Positions 52,252 through 61,537 of a stretch of DNA of 64,000 bases are shown piece after piece. The notes beneath the pieces were generated by a model. It saw nothing but the letters and a program-made list of their open reading frames with translations. It did not search any database and was not told the DNA's origin. Origin of the DNA: Epilithonimonas caeni DSM 17710 (GTDB taxonomy: Bacteria > Bacteroidota > Bacteroidia > Flavobacteriales > Weeksellaceae); contig NZ_AUFK01000001.1 of NCBI RefSeq assembly GCF_000426465.1, forward strand, positions 34,383-98,382, in the 5' to 3' direction. Positions within the stretch are counted from its first letter, which is position 1, and each line of letters starts with the position of its first letter. The translations under genes and the position numbers were made by a program.

Positions 52252-53418
52252 ATGAATACAGATAATCTGCAAATACAAATCAAAACTTTCTTTGGACTAG
52301 AACAGGTTTTGGCTGAGGAAGTCAAGAAATTGGGAGGTAAAAATGTCGAAGCTAGAAACCGTGCGGTAACTTGCGAAGGCGACCTTGGTTTTCTTTACAA
52401 ACTCAATTATTCTTGCAGAACTGCTCTTAAAATTTTGGTTCCGATAATGGAATTTAAAGCTTTTAATGAGAGTAAATTCTATGATAAATTATTCAAATTT
52501 GAGTGGGACCAGTTTTTGGAAAAACATCAGTCTTTTGCAATTGATGCCACTGTAAATTCCGAGAGGTTCAATCATTCTCAGTTTATGACCTTGAAAATGA
52601 AAGACGCAATCGTTGATTATTTTCAGGATAAATATAAAATCAGACCGAGCGTTAATAAAGATAATCCTGATATCAAATTCCACCTTCATATTGACAGGGA
52701 ATTGGTTTCGATTTCTCTTGACAGCTCTGGTGATGCACTTTTCAAACGCGGTTACAGAAAGGAACAGACTGTTGCACCAATTAACGAAGTTCTTGCAAGT
52801 GGAATGTTGCAACTTGCGGGTTGGGACGGAAAAGGAAACTTCCTCGACCCCATGTGCGGTTCCGGAACATTATTGATCGAAGCGGCGATGATTGCAATGG
52901 ATTTGCCGGCTCAGACTTTCCGAAGAAATTTTGCGTTCCAGAACTGGAAAAATTATGACGCAGAATTATTCAGAACCATCAAAGAAGTTCGCCTCAATCG
53001 CGTGAAGGAATTCACTGGAAAAATTGTCGGTTACGATATCGACCATTTTGCTTTGGACGCTGCAGGAACGAATGTAGAATCTGCTGAAATGGAAGATATC
53101 ATCACACTTAGAAATAAGAATTTCTTCGATTCTGAGAAAGATATGTTTCCGTTGTTGATGGTTTTCAACCCGCCTTATGACGAGAGAATCAGTATTAATG
53201 ATGATGATTTTTACAAAAAAATCGGAGATACTTTCAAACAACATTATCCCAATACTTTGGCTTGGCTGATTTCTGCCGACCTAGATGCACCAAAGAAAAT
53301 TGGACTCAGACCTTCCCGAAAAATCAAATTATTCAACGGAAAATTGGAAACAAGATTCTTGCAGTATGAGATGTATGATGGTTCTAAGAAAGGGAAATAT
53401 ATAAATAAAGAAGAATGA
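52252..53418 (+). CDS. THUMP-domain class I rRNA methyltransferase (RlmL-like)
   Basis: A 388-residue protein. The N-terminal THUMP/ferredoxin-like part (about 1-150: GLEQVLAEEVKKLG, VTCEGDLGFLYKLN, SLDSSGDALFKRGYRKEQ) binds RNA. The catalytic part (about 170-388) has NFLDPMCGSGTLLIEAAM and the motif IV VFNPPYDERI, which identifies base-N methyltransferases. It resembles the N-terminal half of E. coli RlmL, which makes m2G2445 in 23S rRNA, here as a stand-alone enzyme. Its stop overlaps the next small ORF by four bases. Confidence 0.9.
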   Translation: MNTDNLQIQIKTFFGLEQVLAEEVKKLGGKNVEARNRAVTCEGDLGFLYKLNYSCRTALKILVPIMEFKAFNESKFYDKLFKFEWDQFLEKHQSFAIDATVNSERFNHSQFMTLKMKDAIVDYFQDKYKIRPSVNKDNPDIKFHLHIDRELVSISLDSSGDALFKRGYRKEQTVAPINEVLASGMLQLAGWDGKGNFLDPMCGSGTLLIEAAMIAMDLPAQTFRRNFAFQNWKNYDAELFRTIKEVRLNRVKEFTGKIVGYDIDHFALDAAGTNVESAEMEDIITLRNKNFFDSEKDMFPLLMVFNPPYDERISINDDDFYKKIGDTFKQHYPNTLAWLISADLDAPKKIGLRPSRKIKLFNGKLETRFLQYEMYDGSKKGKYINKEE

Positions 53419-53531
53419 TCTGGGATTTGATCGAATTATTTTTTGATTTTTTAAGTATCTTTTCTTCCGATGGAATTGGGAAAAAGAATAATGATAAAGA
53501 AGCTAGGAAGCATTTCAAGAGTTTAAAATGA
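53415..53531 (+). CDS. Small 38-residue protein linking the methyltransferase and GT2 genes
   Basis: An ATG at 53415 overlaps the methyltransferase stop (ATGA), and its own stop at 53529-53531 overlaps the ATG of the GT2 gene (ATGA). The 38-residue product has a hydrophobic, Phe-rich N-terminal half (MIWDLIELFFDFLSIF) and a basic C-terminal half (GKKNNDKEARKHFKSLK). This suggests a short membrane- or surface-bound peptide. Coupling on both sides and normal-looking codons argue that it is real. I know no family for it. Confidence 0.7.
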   Translation: MIWDLIELFFDFLSIFSSDGIGKKNNDKEARKHFKSLK

Positions 53532-54523
53532 CAACAATATCCATCATCATCGCAATCTTTAACAGAAAGGACGAATTATTCGAACTTCTGAATTCTCTTT
53601 CCCACCAGACAGATAAAAACTTCGAGGTGATAATTGTAGATGATGGTTCCATTATTAAGCTTCTTCCGACTGTGGAGCTATTTGAGGATCAATTGGACAT
53701 TCAGTTTTTCAGAAAGGATAATTCAGGTCCGGGACTGAGCCGAAATTACGGCGCAAAACGAGCGAAGAATGACTGGCTTGTTTTTGTAGATTCTGACGTG
53801 ATTGTAGAAACAGATTACATCGAAAATATTAAGAAAAATCTGATTGAAAATCCGGCAGATGCTTTTGGTGGGGCCGATAAAGCACATAAAGGTTTTAACC
53901 TGATGCAGAAGGCAATCTCCTACTCGATGACTTCGGTTTTCACAACCGGTGGAATACGTGGAAATAAAAACGCAGTTACGAAATTCCAGCCAAGGAGTTT
54001 CAATATGGGCGTCAACAAGGAAATTTTCCTGAAAATCGGCGGTTTCTCAGAAATGAGAATCGGTGAAGATCCGGATTTGTCGATGACGCTTTGGGAAAAT
54101 GACCTCACAACCAAATTCTATGACAACATCGGTGTCTATCATAAACGAAGAACAGATTTTGGGAAATTCTCAAAACAGGTTTATCAATTCGGTTGTGCAA
54201 GACCGATTCTTAATCAAAGACACCCGAAATATGTAAAGCCGACATTCTGGTTCCCAAGTTTATTTTTATTAGGATATCTGATCGGGATTATCCATTATTT
54301 TGTTTGGGGGAATGGGTTGATTCTCGCTTTGTATGGACTTTACACGTTTCTTGTTTTTTTCCACGCCTTGATTTTAACAAAGAATATGAGTATTGCATCA
54401 ATGGCCGTGATTTCAACTTACATCCAAATGTTCTCTTATGGCTATGGATTTTTGAAATCCTGGTTCAAACTCAATATTCTCAAACAAACGCCGAGAGAAG
54501 CTTTTCCAAATCATTTTCATTGA
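53528..54523 (+). CDS. Glycosyltransferase family 2, membrane-associated
   Basis: A 331-residue enzyme. The GT-A catalytic part begins ISIIIAIFNRKDELFELLNS and continues through IIVDDGSI, GPGLSRNYGAKRA and the metal-binding FVDSDVIVE (DxD) at about 90, then GEDPDLSMTLW. Two to three hydrophobic segments near residues 240-300 anchor it to the inner membrane. Such GT2 enzymes transfer sugars to lipid or cell-surface acceptors. The acceptor is unknown. It is translationally coupled to the 38-residue protein gene. Confidence 0.9.
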   Translation: MTTISIIIAIFNRKDELFELLNSLSHQTDKNFEVIIVDDGSIIKLLPTVELFEDQLDIQFFRKDNSGPGLSRNYGAKRAKNDWLVFVDSDVIVETDYIENIKKNLIENPADAFGGADKAHKGFNLMQKAISYSMTSVFTTGGIRGNKNAVTKFQPRSFNMGVNKEIFLKIGGFSEMRIGEDPDLSMTLWENDLTTKFYDNIGVYHKRRTDFGKFSKQVYQFGCARPILNQRHPKYVKPTFWFPSLFLLGYLIGIIHYFVWGNGLILALYGLYTFLVFFHALILTKNMSIASMAVISTYIQMFSYGYGFLKSWFKLNILKQTPREAFPNHFH

Positions 54524-54607
54524 TTTAATTAACATTTAATTATTAATTGTAAACAATTCCTTGGAATATTTTTTGTAAATTTTGGTATCATTAAATTTAT
54601 AAAAACC

Positions 54608-56344
54608 ATGTCAAAAAATATTGCTGACCAATTTGTCGAAATCCTTGTCAAAACGGGAATAAAACGCATATATGCTGTCACTGGTGACAGCCTTAATTTT
54701 TTAAATGATGCTATAAAACGTGAAGGTTCCATCCGATGGATCCACGTCAGACACGAGGAAGTTGGCGCATTCGCTGCTGCTGCCGAAGCTGAACTGGAAG
54801 GTCTCGCCGTTTGCGCTGGAAGTTCCGGACCTGGTCATGTGCATCTCATCAACGGACTTTATGAAGCCAACAGAGGTAATGTTCCGGTTCTGGCAATTGC
54901 TTCAACCTGTGAAAGTTCGGAGTTTGGAACTTCTTATTTTCAGGAAACCAACACGATCAAATTATTTGACGACTGTTCGGTTTATAACCAAATCGCTACA
55001 ACGCCGGAACAGGCACCGAGAATGTTGCAAGCTGCTCTTCAGCATGCGATCTCCCAAAAAGGTGTCTCTGTTTTGGGAATGCCCGGCGACCTTTTCGAGG
55101 CCAGATCTGTAAAGAATATCAGTTCTGACCTTGTTTTTAAAACCAATCCAATAATTATTCCTGCAGAAGAAGAGATCAATTGGATAGCTAATCATCTTAA
55201 TTCAGGGAAAAAAGTGGCGATCTATTGCGGCATTGGAGCTTCAGAAGCACATACAGAAGTTATTGCATTGGCAGAAAAGCTAAAAGCACCAATCGGATAC
55301 TCTTTTCGTGGAAAAATGGGAATCCAGTACAACAATTCTTACGAAGTTGGGATGACAGGACTTCTAGGCTTACCTTCTGCTTTCAAAGCGATGCACGAGG
55401 CTGATATTATTTTATTACTCGGAACGGACTTTCCTTATGTGAAATTTATGCCTGTGGACAAAGTGATCATTCAGATCGATGACAAACCGGAACGCTTGGG
55501 ACGAAGAGCACAATTGACAAGAGGTTTTGCCGGAAAAATAAAAGATTCATTGACCAGTCTTTTGCCTTTGATCAAAATCAATGATGACAGACATTTTCTT
55601 GATAAACAATTAGAATTTTATCAAAAGGTAAAAAGCAACCTCCGATCTTATGTTGAAGATAAAGGCAAAGAGAATTATATTTCGCCAGAATTTGTAGCAG
55701 AAACCATCAATTCACAAGCTGACAAAGACACAATTTTCACTGTGGATACGGGAATGTGCTGTGTTTGGGGTGCAAGATATCTGGAAGCAACCGGCGAAAG
55801 AAAACTTCTGGGCTCCTTCAGTCATGGGACGATGGCGAATGCAATGCCAATGGCAATCGGAGCACAACTATCCCGTCCGGACAAGCAGGTTGTTGCGCTT
55901 TGTGGCGATGGCGGGCTTTCTATGTTATTGGGCGATATCGCCACCATAAAACAATATGAATTACCTATAAAGATCATCGTCTTCAACAACCGTTCTTTGG
56001 GAATGGTAAAACTGGAAATGGAAGTAAACGGAATCCCTGATAATGAGACAGATATGATGAATCCTGATTTCGGGTTGCTTGCCCAAGCCTTTGGGATCAA
56101 AGGGATCAATGTCAATGATCCTGCGAAAGTCGAAGAAGCAATCTCTGATGCCTTTACAACAAAAGGACCTGTACTCGTGAATATTTTCACAGATCCAAAT
56201 GCGTTGGCAATGCCGCCAAAAGTTGGTTGGGAACAGATGAAAGGAATGGGCATTGCGATGACGAGAATGATGCTGGATGGGAATTTCAAAGAAGTGGCAG
56301 ATACAATTGCCAGCAATTACAAACACATCAAAGAAGTTCTATAA
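54608..56344 (+). CDS. poxB: Pyruvate dehydrogenase (quinone) / pyruvate oxidase-type ThDP enzyme
   Basis: A 578-residue thiamine-diphosphate enzyme. The motifs TGDSLNFLNDA and RHEEVGAFAAAAEAELEG near the start, GSSGPGHVHLINGLYEANRG, YFQETNTIKLFDDCS and MPGDLFEARS parallel E. coli PoxB closely. The ThDP site GDGGLSMLLGDIATIKQYELP lies near 438 (given in part as GDGGLSMLLG) with the later NNRSLGMVK. It decarboxylates pyruvate to acetate and CO2, passing electrons to quinone and linking the cytosol with the membrane. The C-terminal lipid-binding tail of E. coli is not obvious here. A terminator follows. The acetolactate-synthase branch is less likely by the motifs. Confidence 0.9.
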   Translation: MSKNIADQFVEILVKTGIKRIYAVTGDSLNFLNDAIKREGSIRWIHVRHEEVGAFAAAAEAELEGLAVCAGSSGPGHVHLINGLYEANRGNVPVLAIASTCESSEFGTSYFQETNTIKLFDDCSVYNQIATTPEQAPRMLQAALQHAISQKGVSVLGMPGDLFEARSVKNISSDLVFKTNPIIIPAEEEINWIANHLNSGKKVAIYCGIGASEAHTEVIALAEKLKAPIGYSFRGKMGIQYNNSYEVGMTGLLGLPSAFKAMHEADIILLLGTDFPYVKFMPVDKVIIQIDDKPERLGRRAQLTRGFAGKIKDSLTSLLPLIKINDDRHFLDKQLEFYQKVKSNLRSYVEDKGKENYISPEFVAETINSQADKDTIFTVDTGMCCVWGARYLEATGERKLLGSFSHGTMANAMPMAIGAQLSRPDKQVVALCGDGGLSMLLGDIATIKQYELPIKIIVFNNRSLGMVKLEMEVNGIPDNETDMMNPDFGLLAQAFGIKGINVNDPAKVEEAISDAFTTKGPVLVNIFTDPNALAMPPKVGWEQMKGMGIAMTRMMLDGNFKEVADTIASNYKHIKEVL

Positions 56345-56350
56345 ATACCG

Positions 56351-56376
56351 GAAAGCCCAATTTGATTGGGCTTTTC
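56351..56376 (+). terminator. Rho-independent terminator after poxB
   Basis: AAAGCCCAA and TTGGGCTTTT pair around TTTGA, about 10 bases after the stop. Confidence 0.8.
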
Positions 56377-56387
56377 TAATCTAAATA

Positions 56388-56422
56388 AAAAAAGCTTCAT
56401 AAGAAATTATGAAGCTTTTAAG
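56388..56422 (-). terminator. Terminator of the secreted 196-residue protein gene
   Basis: AAAAAAAGCTTCATAA and TTATGAAGCTTTT pair around GAAA. On the minus strand the stem ends in a run of T residues, about 32 bases after the stop at 56454. It may also work on the plus strand. Confidence 0.75.
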
Positions 56423-56453
56423 AAAATAATATATATAACCTTAGTTAAAAAAA

Positions 56454-57044
56454 CTATCTTAGAGAAATCATTCTGCTGAAACTGTCGCCATCTTTTTCAA
56501 CATTGATAATGTAAGTTTCAGGATTTGCAGGATTCAAATCGAAGGTCAAATCGATAGATCCATCTTTTGCAACGTTGTTTTTGCTGTAGTAAGTGTTGTT
56601 TGCTGTATCGAAAATAGAAACTTTCACATCTCCGATTACATTTGACATTTGTAATTTTACAATATTTTTATTAATAGTGTACTCCGGTTTTGAAATGGCA
56701 GAAACCGGCTTTTTTTCTAAAGAAACATTGTCGCCGTCCACTACGATCTTATATTTTTCAATCTTGGCATCAGATTCTGCAACGAGGAAGTAAGTTCCGG
56801 AAGCCATCCCGCTCATGTTGTAAGATTTCTCAACATTCTCACTTTTAAGTGTTTCAGAAAAAATTTCGTTTCTGTCACTATTATAAACGTATAGGGAAAC
56901 ATTTTTTGCATTCGAAACTTCGAAATGCAAAGTCTTCTGGCTAACTTCACCAATAGCTACAGAAAAATCTTTATCCTTAGCCATCATACTTGTAGAGATG
57001 AATATACTTGCTACAAGAAAACCAAATTTTAATATACCTTTCAT
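56454..57044 (-). CDS. Secreted beta-rich protein of unknown function
   Basis: A 196-residue protein with a signal peptide (about 1-22, ending MMAKD). The body is beta-rich and contains two similar halves with the pattern VSLYVYNSDRNEIFSETL and VSIFDTANNTYYSKN, each followed by a GTY-F or ETYIINV strand. The layout resembles the fold of T9SS sorting tails and DUF3244-type proteins. No T9SS tail proper and no enzyme motif are seen. It is divergent from the AraC regulator gene, which might control it. Confidence 0.75.
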   Translation of the reverse strand: MKGILKFGFLVASIFISTSMMAKDKDFSVAIGEVSQKTLHFEVSNAKNVSLYVYNSDRNEIFSETLKSENVEKSYNMSGMASGTYFLVAESDAKIEKYKIVVDGDNVSLEKKPVSAISKPEYTINKNIVKLQMSNVIGDVKVSIFDTANNTYYSKNNVAKDGSIDLTFDLNPANPETYIINVEKDGDSFSRMISLR

Positions 57045-57073
57045 AATAATTTCTTTTTAATTGTTTTACTATG

Positions 57074-57081
57074 CAAATGTA
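57074..57081 (-). promoter_or_regulatory. Putative -7 promoter element for the secreted 196-residue protein
   Basis: On the minus strand this is TACATTTG, 29 bases before the ATG at 57044 and matching the TAnnTTTG consensus. Confidence 0.45.
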
Positions 57082-57187
57082 TTGCAGATAAATCTCAAAT
57101 AATACAATACAATTTTCATTTGTATGTTCTATATTAACATTAACTAAATATTAATTAATAAAATAAGGTAATTTAAAACACATTGAG

Positions 57188-57195
57188 TAAATTTG
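57188..57195 (+). promoter_or_regulatory. Putative -7 promoter element for the AraC gene
   Basis: TAAATTTG matches TAnnTTTG and lies only four bases before the ATG at 57200. If real, it would produce a leaderless or nearly leaderless transcript. Confidence 0.4.
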
Positions 57196-57199
57196 TACT

Positions 57200-58072
57200 A
57201 TGAAACATTACAATCCTGTATTAGAATCTGTAAGCCCGGATGTCGGCAGCAGCTTTACTTGTTTGAAATATTCGAGAAATGGGAATATCAAGACAAACTT
57301 CTGGCACTATCACCCTGAGATCGAATTGATATTTGTGTTTGGAGGTTCCGGCAAGAGACAAATTGGGAGCAATATTTCTTACTTCACAGATGGCGACCTA
57401 ATCCTCATCGGAAGCAATCTGCCGCATTGTGGGATGACGAATGAAAACACCAAAAACGATTATGAAGTTGTGATACAGTTTTCGATGGACTTTCTGGGTC
57501 CGCAGTTTTGGAAAGCGCCGGAAATGATACGAATTTCCTCATTATTGGAAAAAGCAAAAAGCGGAATTGTCTATGGCGAACAAGTGAAAAAAGCTTTGAA
57601 ACCAAGAATAGATGCTTTGACAGAAGCCTCATCCTTGACCAAATTGATGATCCTGGTCGAGATCCTGGACGAACTTTCCCAAACCCAAGATTACAAAATC
57701 CTGAATGCTTCAAAGTATTATCTGCAGACCCAAAAAGAAGACAATGACCGCATCAGCGTGATCTTCAATTATGTGAAAGACAACTTCAAGGAGCAGATCG
57801 CTTTGGAAACGGTTGCAGAATTATCCAATATGACGGTTCCTTCCTTTTGCCGATATTTCAAAAAAATCACGAATAAAACGTTCACTCAATTTGTGAATGA
57901 ATATAGAATCACACATTCCTTAAAACTTTTGGCAGAACAACCGATGAGTATTACGGAAGTCTGTTTTGACAGCGGATTTAATAATTTTAGTTACTTCAAT
58001 AAGACCTTTAAAGAATACACAAAAAAAAGCCCTTCCCAGTATAGAAAGGAATTCAGTAATGTGATTACCTGA
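57200..58072 (+). CDS. AraC family transcriptional regulator
   Basis: A 290-residue regulator. The N-terminal half is a cupin-like effector domain (about 15-110, FWHYHPEIELIFVFGGSGK, GDLILIGSNLPH). The C-terminal AraC pair of helix-turn-helix motifs (about 190-287) reads LETVAELSNMTVPSFCRYFK and ITEVCFDSGFNNFSYFNKTF, ending KKSPSQYRK. This fits a sugar- or small-molecule-sensing activator. The effector is unknown. It is divergent from the secreted protein gene at 56454. Confidence 0.92.
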   Translation: MKHYNPVLESVSPDVGSSFTCLKYSRNGNIKTNFWHYHPEIELIFVFGGSGKRQIGSNISYFTDGDLILIGSNLPHCGMTNENTKNDYEVVIQFSMDFLGPQFWKAPEMIRISSLLEKAKSGIVYGEQVKKALKPRIDALTEASSLTKLMILVEILDELSQTQDYKILNASKYYLQTQKEDNDRISVIFNYVKDNFKEQIALETVAELSNMTVPSFCRYFKKITNKTFTQFVNEYRITHSLKLLAEQPMSITEVCFDSGFNNFSYFNKTFKEYTKKSPSQYRKEFSNVIT

Positions 58073-58177
58073 TACCTATTACATATGTTTTTTATCATTC
58101 CTGAAAGTTTTATAAAAAAAACATGTCAAAGTATCAAAAATATTCTCTAATTTTAATTCAATATTAATTATTTCTGA

Positions 58178-58660
58178 ATGAAAACACTTTTACTCGTAAG
58201 ACATTCCAAGAGTGATTGGCCAGAAGATATCGAAGACTTTGACCGTCCTTTGACAGATCAGGGTATAGTAAATGCTACAAAAATGGGCAATTATTTAAAA
58301 GAAAGATCAGTAGATATCGAGTCATTTATATCGAGTCCTGCAAAGCGTGCTCTCCATACTTGTGAATTATTTTCAAAAGTTTTTCAAAAATCCTATTCAA
58401 CAGATGCAACATTATACAACCCCAGGGAAGCTAATTTCGAAAATTTAATATACGGTTTAGATGATTCCATCAATTCCGTTGCATTATTTTCACATAACAA
58501 CGGAATCTCAAATTTTGCAAACTCCCTAACAGACGAGATTGTGAATCTCCCAACATCCGGAGTGGTAGGCTACGAAATAGACTGCGATAGTTGGAGCGAT
58601 TTTGAAATGGCAAAAAAACGCTTCCTATTCTTCTATTCCCCGAAAAATTTCAATCAATAA
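58178..58660 (+). CDS. Histidine phosphatase family protein (SixA-like)
   Basis: A 160-residue phosphatase of the phosphoglycerate-mutase-like superfamily. The RHG-type motif reads LLLVRHSKSDWP near residue 4, followed by DFDRPLTDQGIVNATKMG and the FISSPAKRALHTCELF block. The second catalytic His is in LFSHNNGISNFAN near residue 108. SixA in E. coli dephosphorylates a His on a phosphotransfer protein, and the target here is unknown. It is convergent with alaS across a symmetric terminator. Confidence 0.9.
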   Translation: MKTLLLVRHSKSDWPEDIEDFDRPLTDQGIVNATKMGNYLKERSVDIESFISSPAKRALHTCELFSKVFQKSYSTDATLYNPREANFENLIYGLDDSINSVALFSHNNGISNFANSLTDEIVNLPTSGVVGYEIDCDSWSDFEMAKKRFLFFYSPKNFNQ

Positions 58661-58670
58661 TTTATAAATA

Positions 58671-58700
58671 AAAAACTCCCGGATCTGGGAGTTTTTGTTT
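58671..58700. terminator. Bidirectional terminator between sixA-like gene and alaS
   Basis: AAAAACTCCC-ggatct-GGGAGTTTTT is a perfect symmetric stem with T-runs on both strands, between two convergent genes. Confidence 0.85.
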
Positions 58701-58716
58701 TATTATAATATTACTT

Positions 58717-61320
58717 TTATAATTCTAAAGCCTTTTGATAAGCATTCTCCAAACCGTCAAGATTTTTCCCTCCAGCAGTTGCGAAGCCCGGATTTCCGCC
58801 GCCGCCGCCCTGGATTTCTTTTGCCAAATCTTTTACGATAGCTCCTGCTTGATAACTAGAAGCCAGATCATCAGAAACACCAACGGTGATCATTGGTTTT
58901 CCGTCTGCATCGGAAAGGATAATAGTTACAGAAGTAGGAATTTCTCTTTTTAATTGGAATACAATGTCTTTTACAGAACCTGCATCAAGAGATGTTTTCT
59001 TCACCAAAAGCTGCTTGTCTCCTTTTTGTTCGTAGGCATTTTTCCAGTCTCCGATTTCTCCTTTTGCCTTTTCTTTTTTGAAGGCTTCAACCTCTGATTT
59101 TAAAGAAGTGTTTTCTTCAATTAATTTTTCAATCGATTTTACAATATCTTTAGATTTCAGCAATTGAGAAAGTTCGTTAATCTGCTTTTCTAAATTTTTG
59201 AAATATTCAGCGGATTTATCTCCGGAAATTGCTTCGATCCTTCTGATTCCTGCTGCAGCAGAACTTTCGGAAACGATCTTGAAATGACCGATCTCGCTGG
59301 TGTTTTTCACATGAGTTCCACCACAAAGTTCCATCGATGTGCCGAACTGGATCATTCTCACATTGTCGCCGTATTTCTCACCAAACAAAGCCATTGCACC
59401 TCTATCCAGAGCTTCCTGAATCGGAATACTTCTGAATTCCTGCAACGCAATACTTTCCTTGATTTTGGCATTCACTTTATCTTCAACCAGCTTCAATTCT
59501 TCATCTGTCATTTTACTGAAATGAGAGAAATCGAAACGAAGATAATCGGGACCTACGAATGAACCTTTCTGCTCAACATGAGTTCCCAAAACATTTCTCA
59601 AAGCCTCGTGCAACAAATGCGTTACAGAGTGGTTGGCTTGTGTGTTTTTTCTGTCGGCTACATTGACTTTAGCATAGAAAACAGCGCCTGCATCTTTCGG
59701 AAGTCCATTGATCAAAGAAATGATCAATCCGTTTTCTTTTTTAGTTTCTAAAACTTCAAAACTTTCGGTAGCATTTTCAAGAACTCCTTTATCCCCTATT
59801 TGTCCACCACCTTCAGGATAGAAAGGCGATTCGCTCAACACCACCTGATAAAATTCTCCGTCTTTATTTTCTACTTTTCTGTATCTCGTAATATAAGTTT
59901 CGGATTCGATTTTGTCGTAACCTACAAAGTTTTCAGGTTTTTCCTCCAACGTAACCCAATCGTAAACTTTCTGGGCAGAATCGGCTTTGGAACGTTGCTT
60001 TTGTTCATTCAAAGCTTGTTCAAATCCGGCTTCATCGATGGTTAAGCCTTTTTCTTCCGCAATGATTCTTGTTAAATCATCAGGGAAACCATAAGTATCG
60101 TACAATTCGAAAACCTCTTCCGTCGGTAATACTTTTTTACCTTCAGAAATCGTTTGCTGAATTAATTTATCAACTCTGATTAAACCTGTTTCGATAGTTC
60201 TTAAGAAAGATTCTTCTTCACTTTTAATCACTTCAGTAACCAAAGTTCCCTGCTTTTCCAGCTCCGGGAAAAATTTACCCATTTGTTCCTGGAGAACAGC
60301 AACCAATTGATAAAGAAAAGGTTCTTTTCTGTCTAAGAATCTGTACGCGTAAGAAATTCCTCTTCTCAAAATTCTTCTGATCACATAACCGGCTCCTCCG
60401 TTGGAAGGTAATTGGCCGTCAGCGATCGCAAAGGAAACCGCTCTGATGTGGTCAACAACTACACGGATAGCGATGTCTTTCTCATCCGTTAAAATTCCTG
60501 TATATTTTTTACCGGAAAGTTCCTCAACTTTAGCAATTAAAGGCGTGAAAACATCCGTATCGTAATTTGATTCTTTCTGTTGCAAAGCCATACAAAGACG
60601 CTCAAATCCCATTCCTGTATCGATGTGTTTTGCAGGAAGATTTTCCAGAGTACCATCTGCTTTTCTATTGAACTGCATGAATACGAGATTCCAGATTTCC
60701 ACAACCTGAGGATGGTCATTATTAACTAATTCTAATCCTGAAATTTTCGCTTTTTCTTCTTCACTCCTCAAGTCAACGTGAATCTCAGAACAAGGCCCGC
60801 AAGGTCCGCTTGCTCCCATTTCCCAGAAATTATCTTTTTTGTTTCCATTGATAATCCTGTCTTCAGAAATCAATTCTTTCCAATAATTGTAAGCTTCGTT
60901 ATCTCTTTCAAGGTTTTCTTTTTCGTCCCCCTCAAAAATGGTTACGTAAAGATTTTCTTTTGGAATTTTGTAAACTTCTGTCAACAATTCCCAAGCCCAA
61001 GAAATCGCTTCTTTTTTAAAGTAATCACCAAAAGACCAGTTCCCCAACATCTCAAACATTGTGTGATGATACGTATCACGTCCAACATCATCCAAATCAT
61101 TATGCTTCCCAGAAACTCTCAAACATTTTTGAGTATCGGCAATTCTTGAGGCTTTCGGTTCTTTGTAACCTAAAAAATAATCTTTAAACTGTGTCATTCC
61201 TGAGTTGGAAAACATCAGCGTCGGGTCATCTTTCAGAACAATGGGTGCGGAAGGAACAATAAGATGTTCTTTGCTTTTGAAGAAATCTAAAAATTGCTGT
61301 CTTATCTCTTGTGAAGTCAT
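58717..61320 (-). CDS. alaS: Alanyl-tRNA synthetase
   Basis: An 867-residue class II aminoacyl-tRNA synthetase. The catalytic core has [34 protein letters not shown] (in part), [14 protein letters not shown] and [27 protein letters not shown] marks the tRNA-recognition part. The editing domain has the zinc-binding [13 protein letters not shown] and MELCGGTHV motifs, and the C-terminal C-Ala domain ends with the [15 protein letters not shown] block. Length is normal for the full-length bacterial enzyme. The start ATG at 61320 has a TAAATTTG element upstream. Confidence 0.98.
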   Translation of the reverse strand: MTSQEIRQQFLDFFKSKEHLIVPSAPIVLKDDPTLMFSNSGMTQFKDYFLGYKEPKASRIADTQKCLRVSGKHNDLDDVGRDTYHHTMFEMLGNWSFGDYFKKEAISWAWELLTEVYKIPKENLYVTIFEGDEKENLERDNEAYNYWKELISEDRIINGNKKDNFWEMGASGPCGPCSEIHVDLRSEEEKAKISGLELVNNDHPQVVEIWNLVFMQFNRKADGTLENLPAKHIDTGMGFERLCMALQQKESNYDTDVFTPLIAKVEELSGKKYTGILTDEKDIAIRVVVDHIRAVSFAIADGQLPSNGGAGYVIRRILRRGISYAYRFLDRKEPFLYQLVAVLQEQMGKFFPELEKQGTLVTEVIKSEEESFLRTIETGLIRVDKLIQQTISEGKKVLPTEEVFELYDTYGFPDDLTRIIAEEKGLTIDEAGFEQALNEQKQRSKADSAQKVYDWVTLEEKPENFVGYDKIESETYITRYRKVENKDGEFYQVVLSESPFYPEGGGQIGDKGVLENATESFEVLETKKENGLIISLINGLPKDAGAVFYAKVNVADRKNTQANHSVTHLLHEALRNVLGTHVEQKGSFVGPDYLRFDFSHFSKMTDEELKLVEDKVNAKIKESIALQEFRSIPIQEALDRGAMALFGEKYGDNVRMIQFGTSMELCGGTHVKNTSEIGHFKIVSESSAAAGIRRIEAISGDKSAEYFKNLEKQINELSQLLKSKDIVKSIEKLIEENTSLKSEVEAFKKEKAKGEIGDWKNAYEQKGDKQLLVKKTSLDAGSVKDIVFQLKREIPTSVTIILSDADGKPMITVGVSDDLASSYQAGAIVKDLAKEIQGGGGGNPGFATAGGKNLDGLENAYQKALEL

Positions 61321-61358
61321 AATTTAATTTTGCTTGTTTTGAAGCTTTTTGTGGTTGG

Positions 61359-61366
61359 CAAATTTA
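61359..61366 (-). promoter_or_regulatory. Putative -7 promoter element for alaS
   Basis: On the minus strand this is TAAATTTG, 38 bases before the alaS ATG and matching TAnnTTTG. Confidence 0.45.
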
Positions 61367-61429
61367 ATGAAATTATGTGATTTTGAGAATGTTTTTCTAT
61401 GTCTAAAATTGAAATTTATGACAAATCTG

Positions 61430-61532
61430 CGGCCGGGATAGTAAGGGCGCGAGTGAAACGAGCGGTCTTGTCGGAAATTTTTAATTTTTGACAAGACGAA
61501 ACCCCTGAATAGCCCAAGATGTCCGCCCAAAA
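61430..61532. repeat. GC-rich REP-like element, copy 4
   Basis: A GC-rich stretch (CTGCGGCCGGGATAGTAAGG, GGGCGCGAGTGAAACGAGCG, AAACCCCTGAATAGCCC, GTCCGCCC) with an internal inverted repeat TCTTGTCGGAAATTTT/AATTTTTGACAAGA. It has the same AGCCC/CGGGA/GAGCG layout as the copies at 1546, 4153 and 37318. An apparent short frame on the minus strand crosses it and is not a gene. Confidence 0.55.
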
Positions 61533-61537
61533 ATGTA

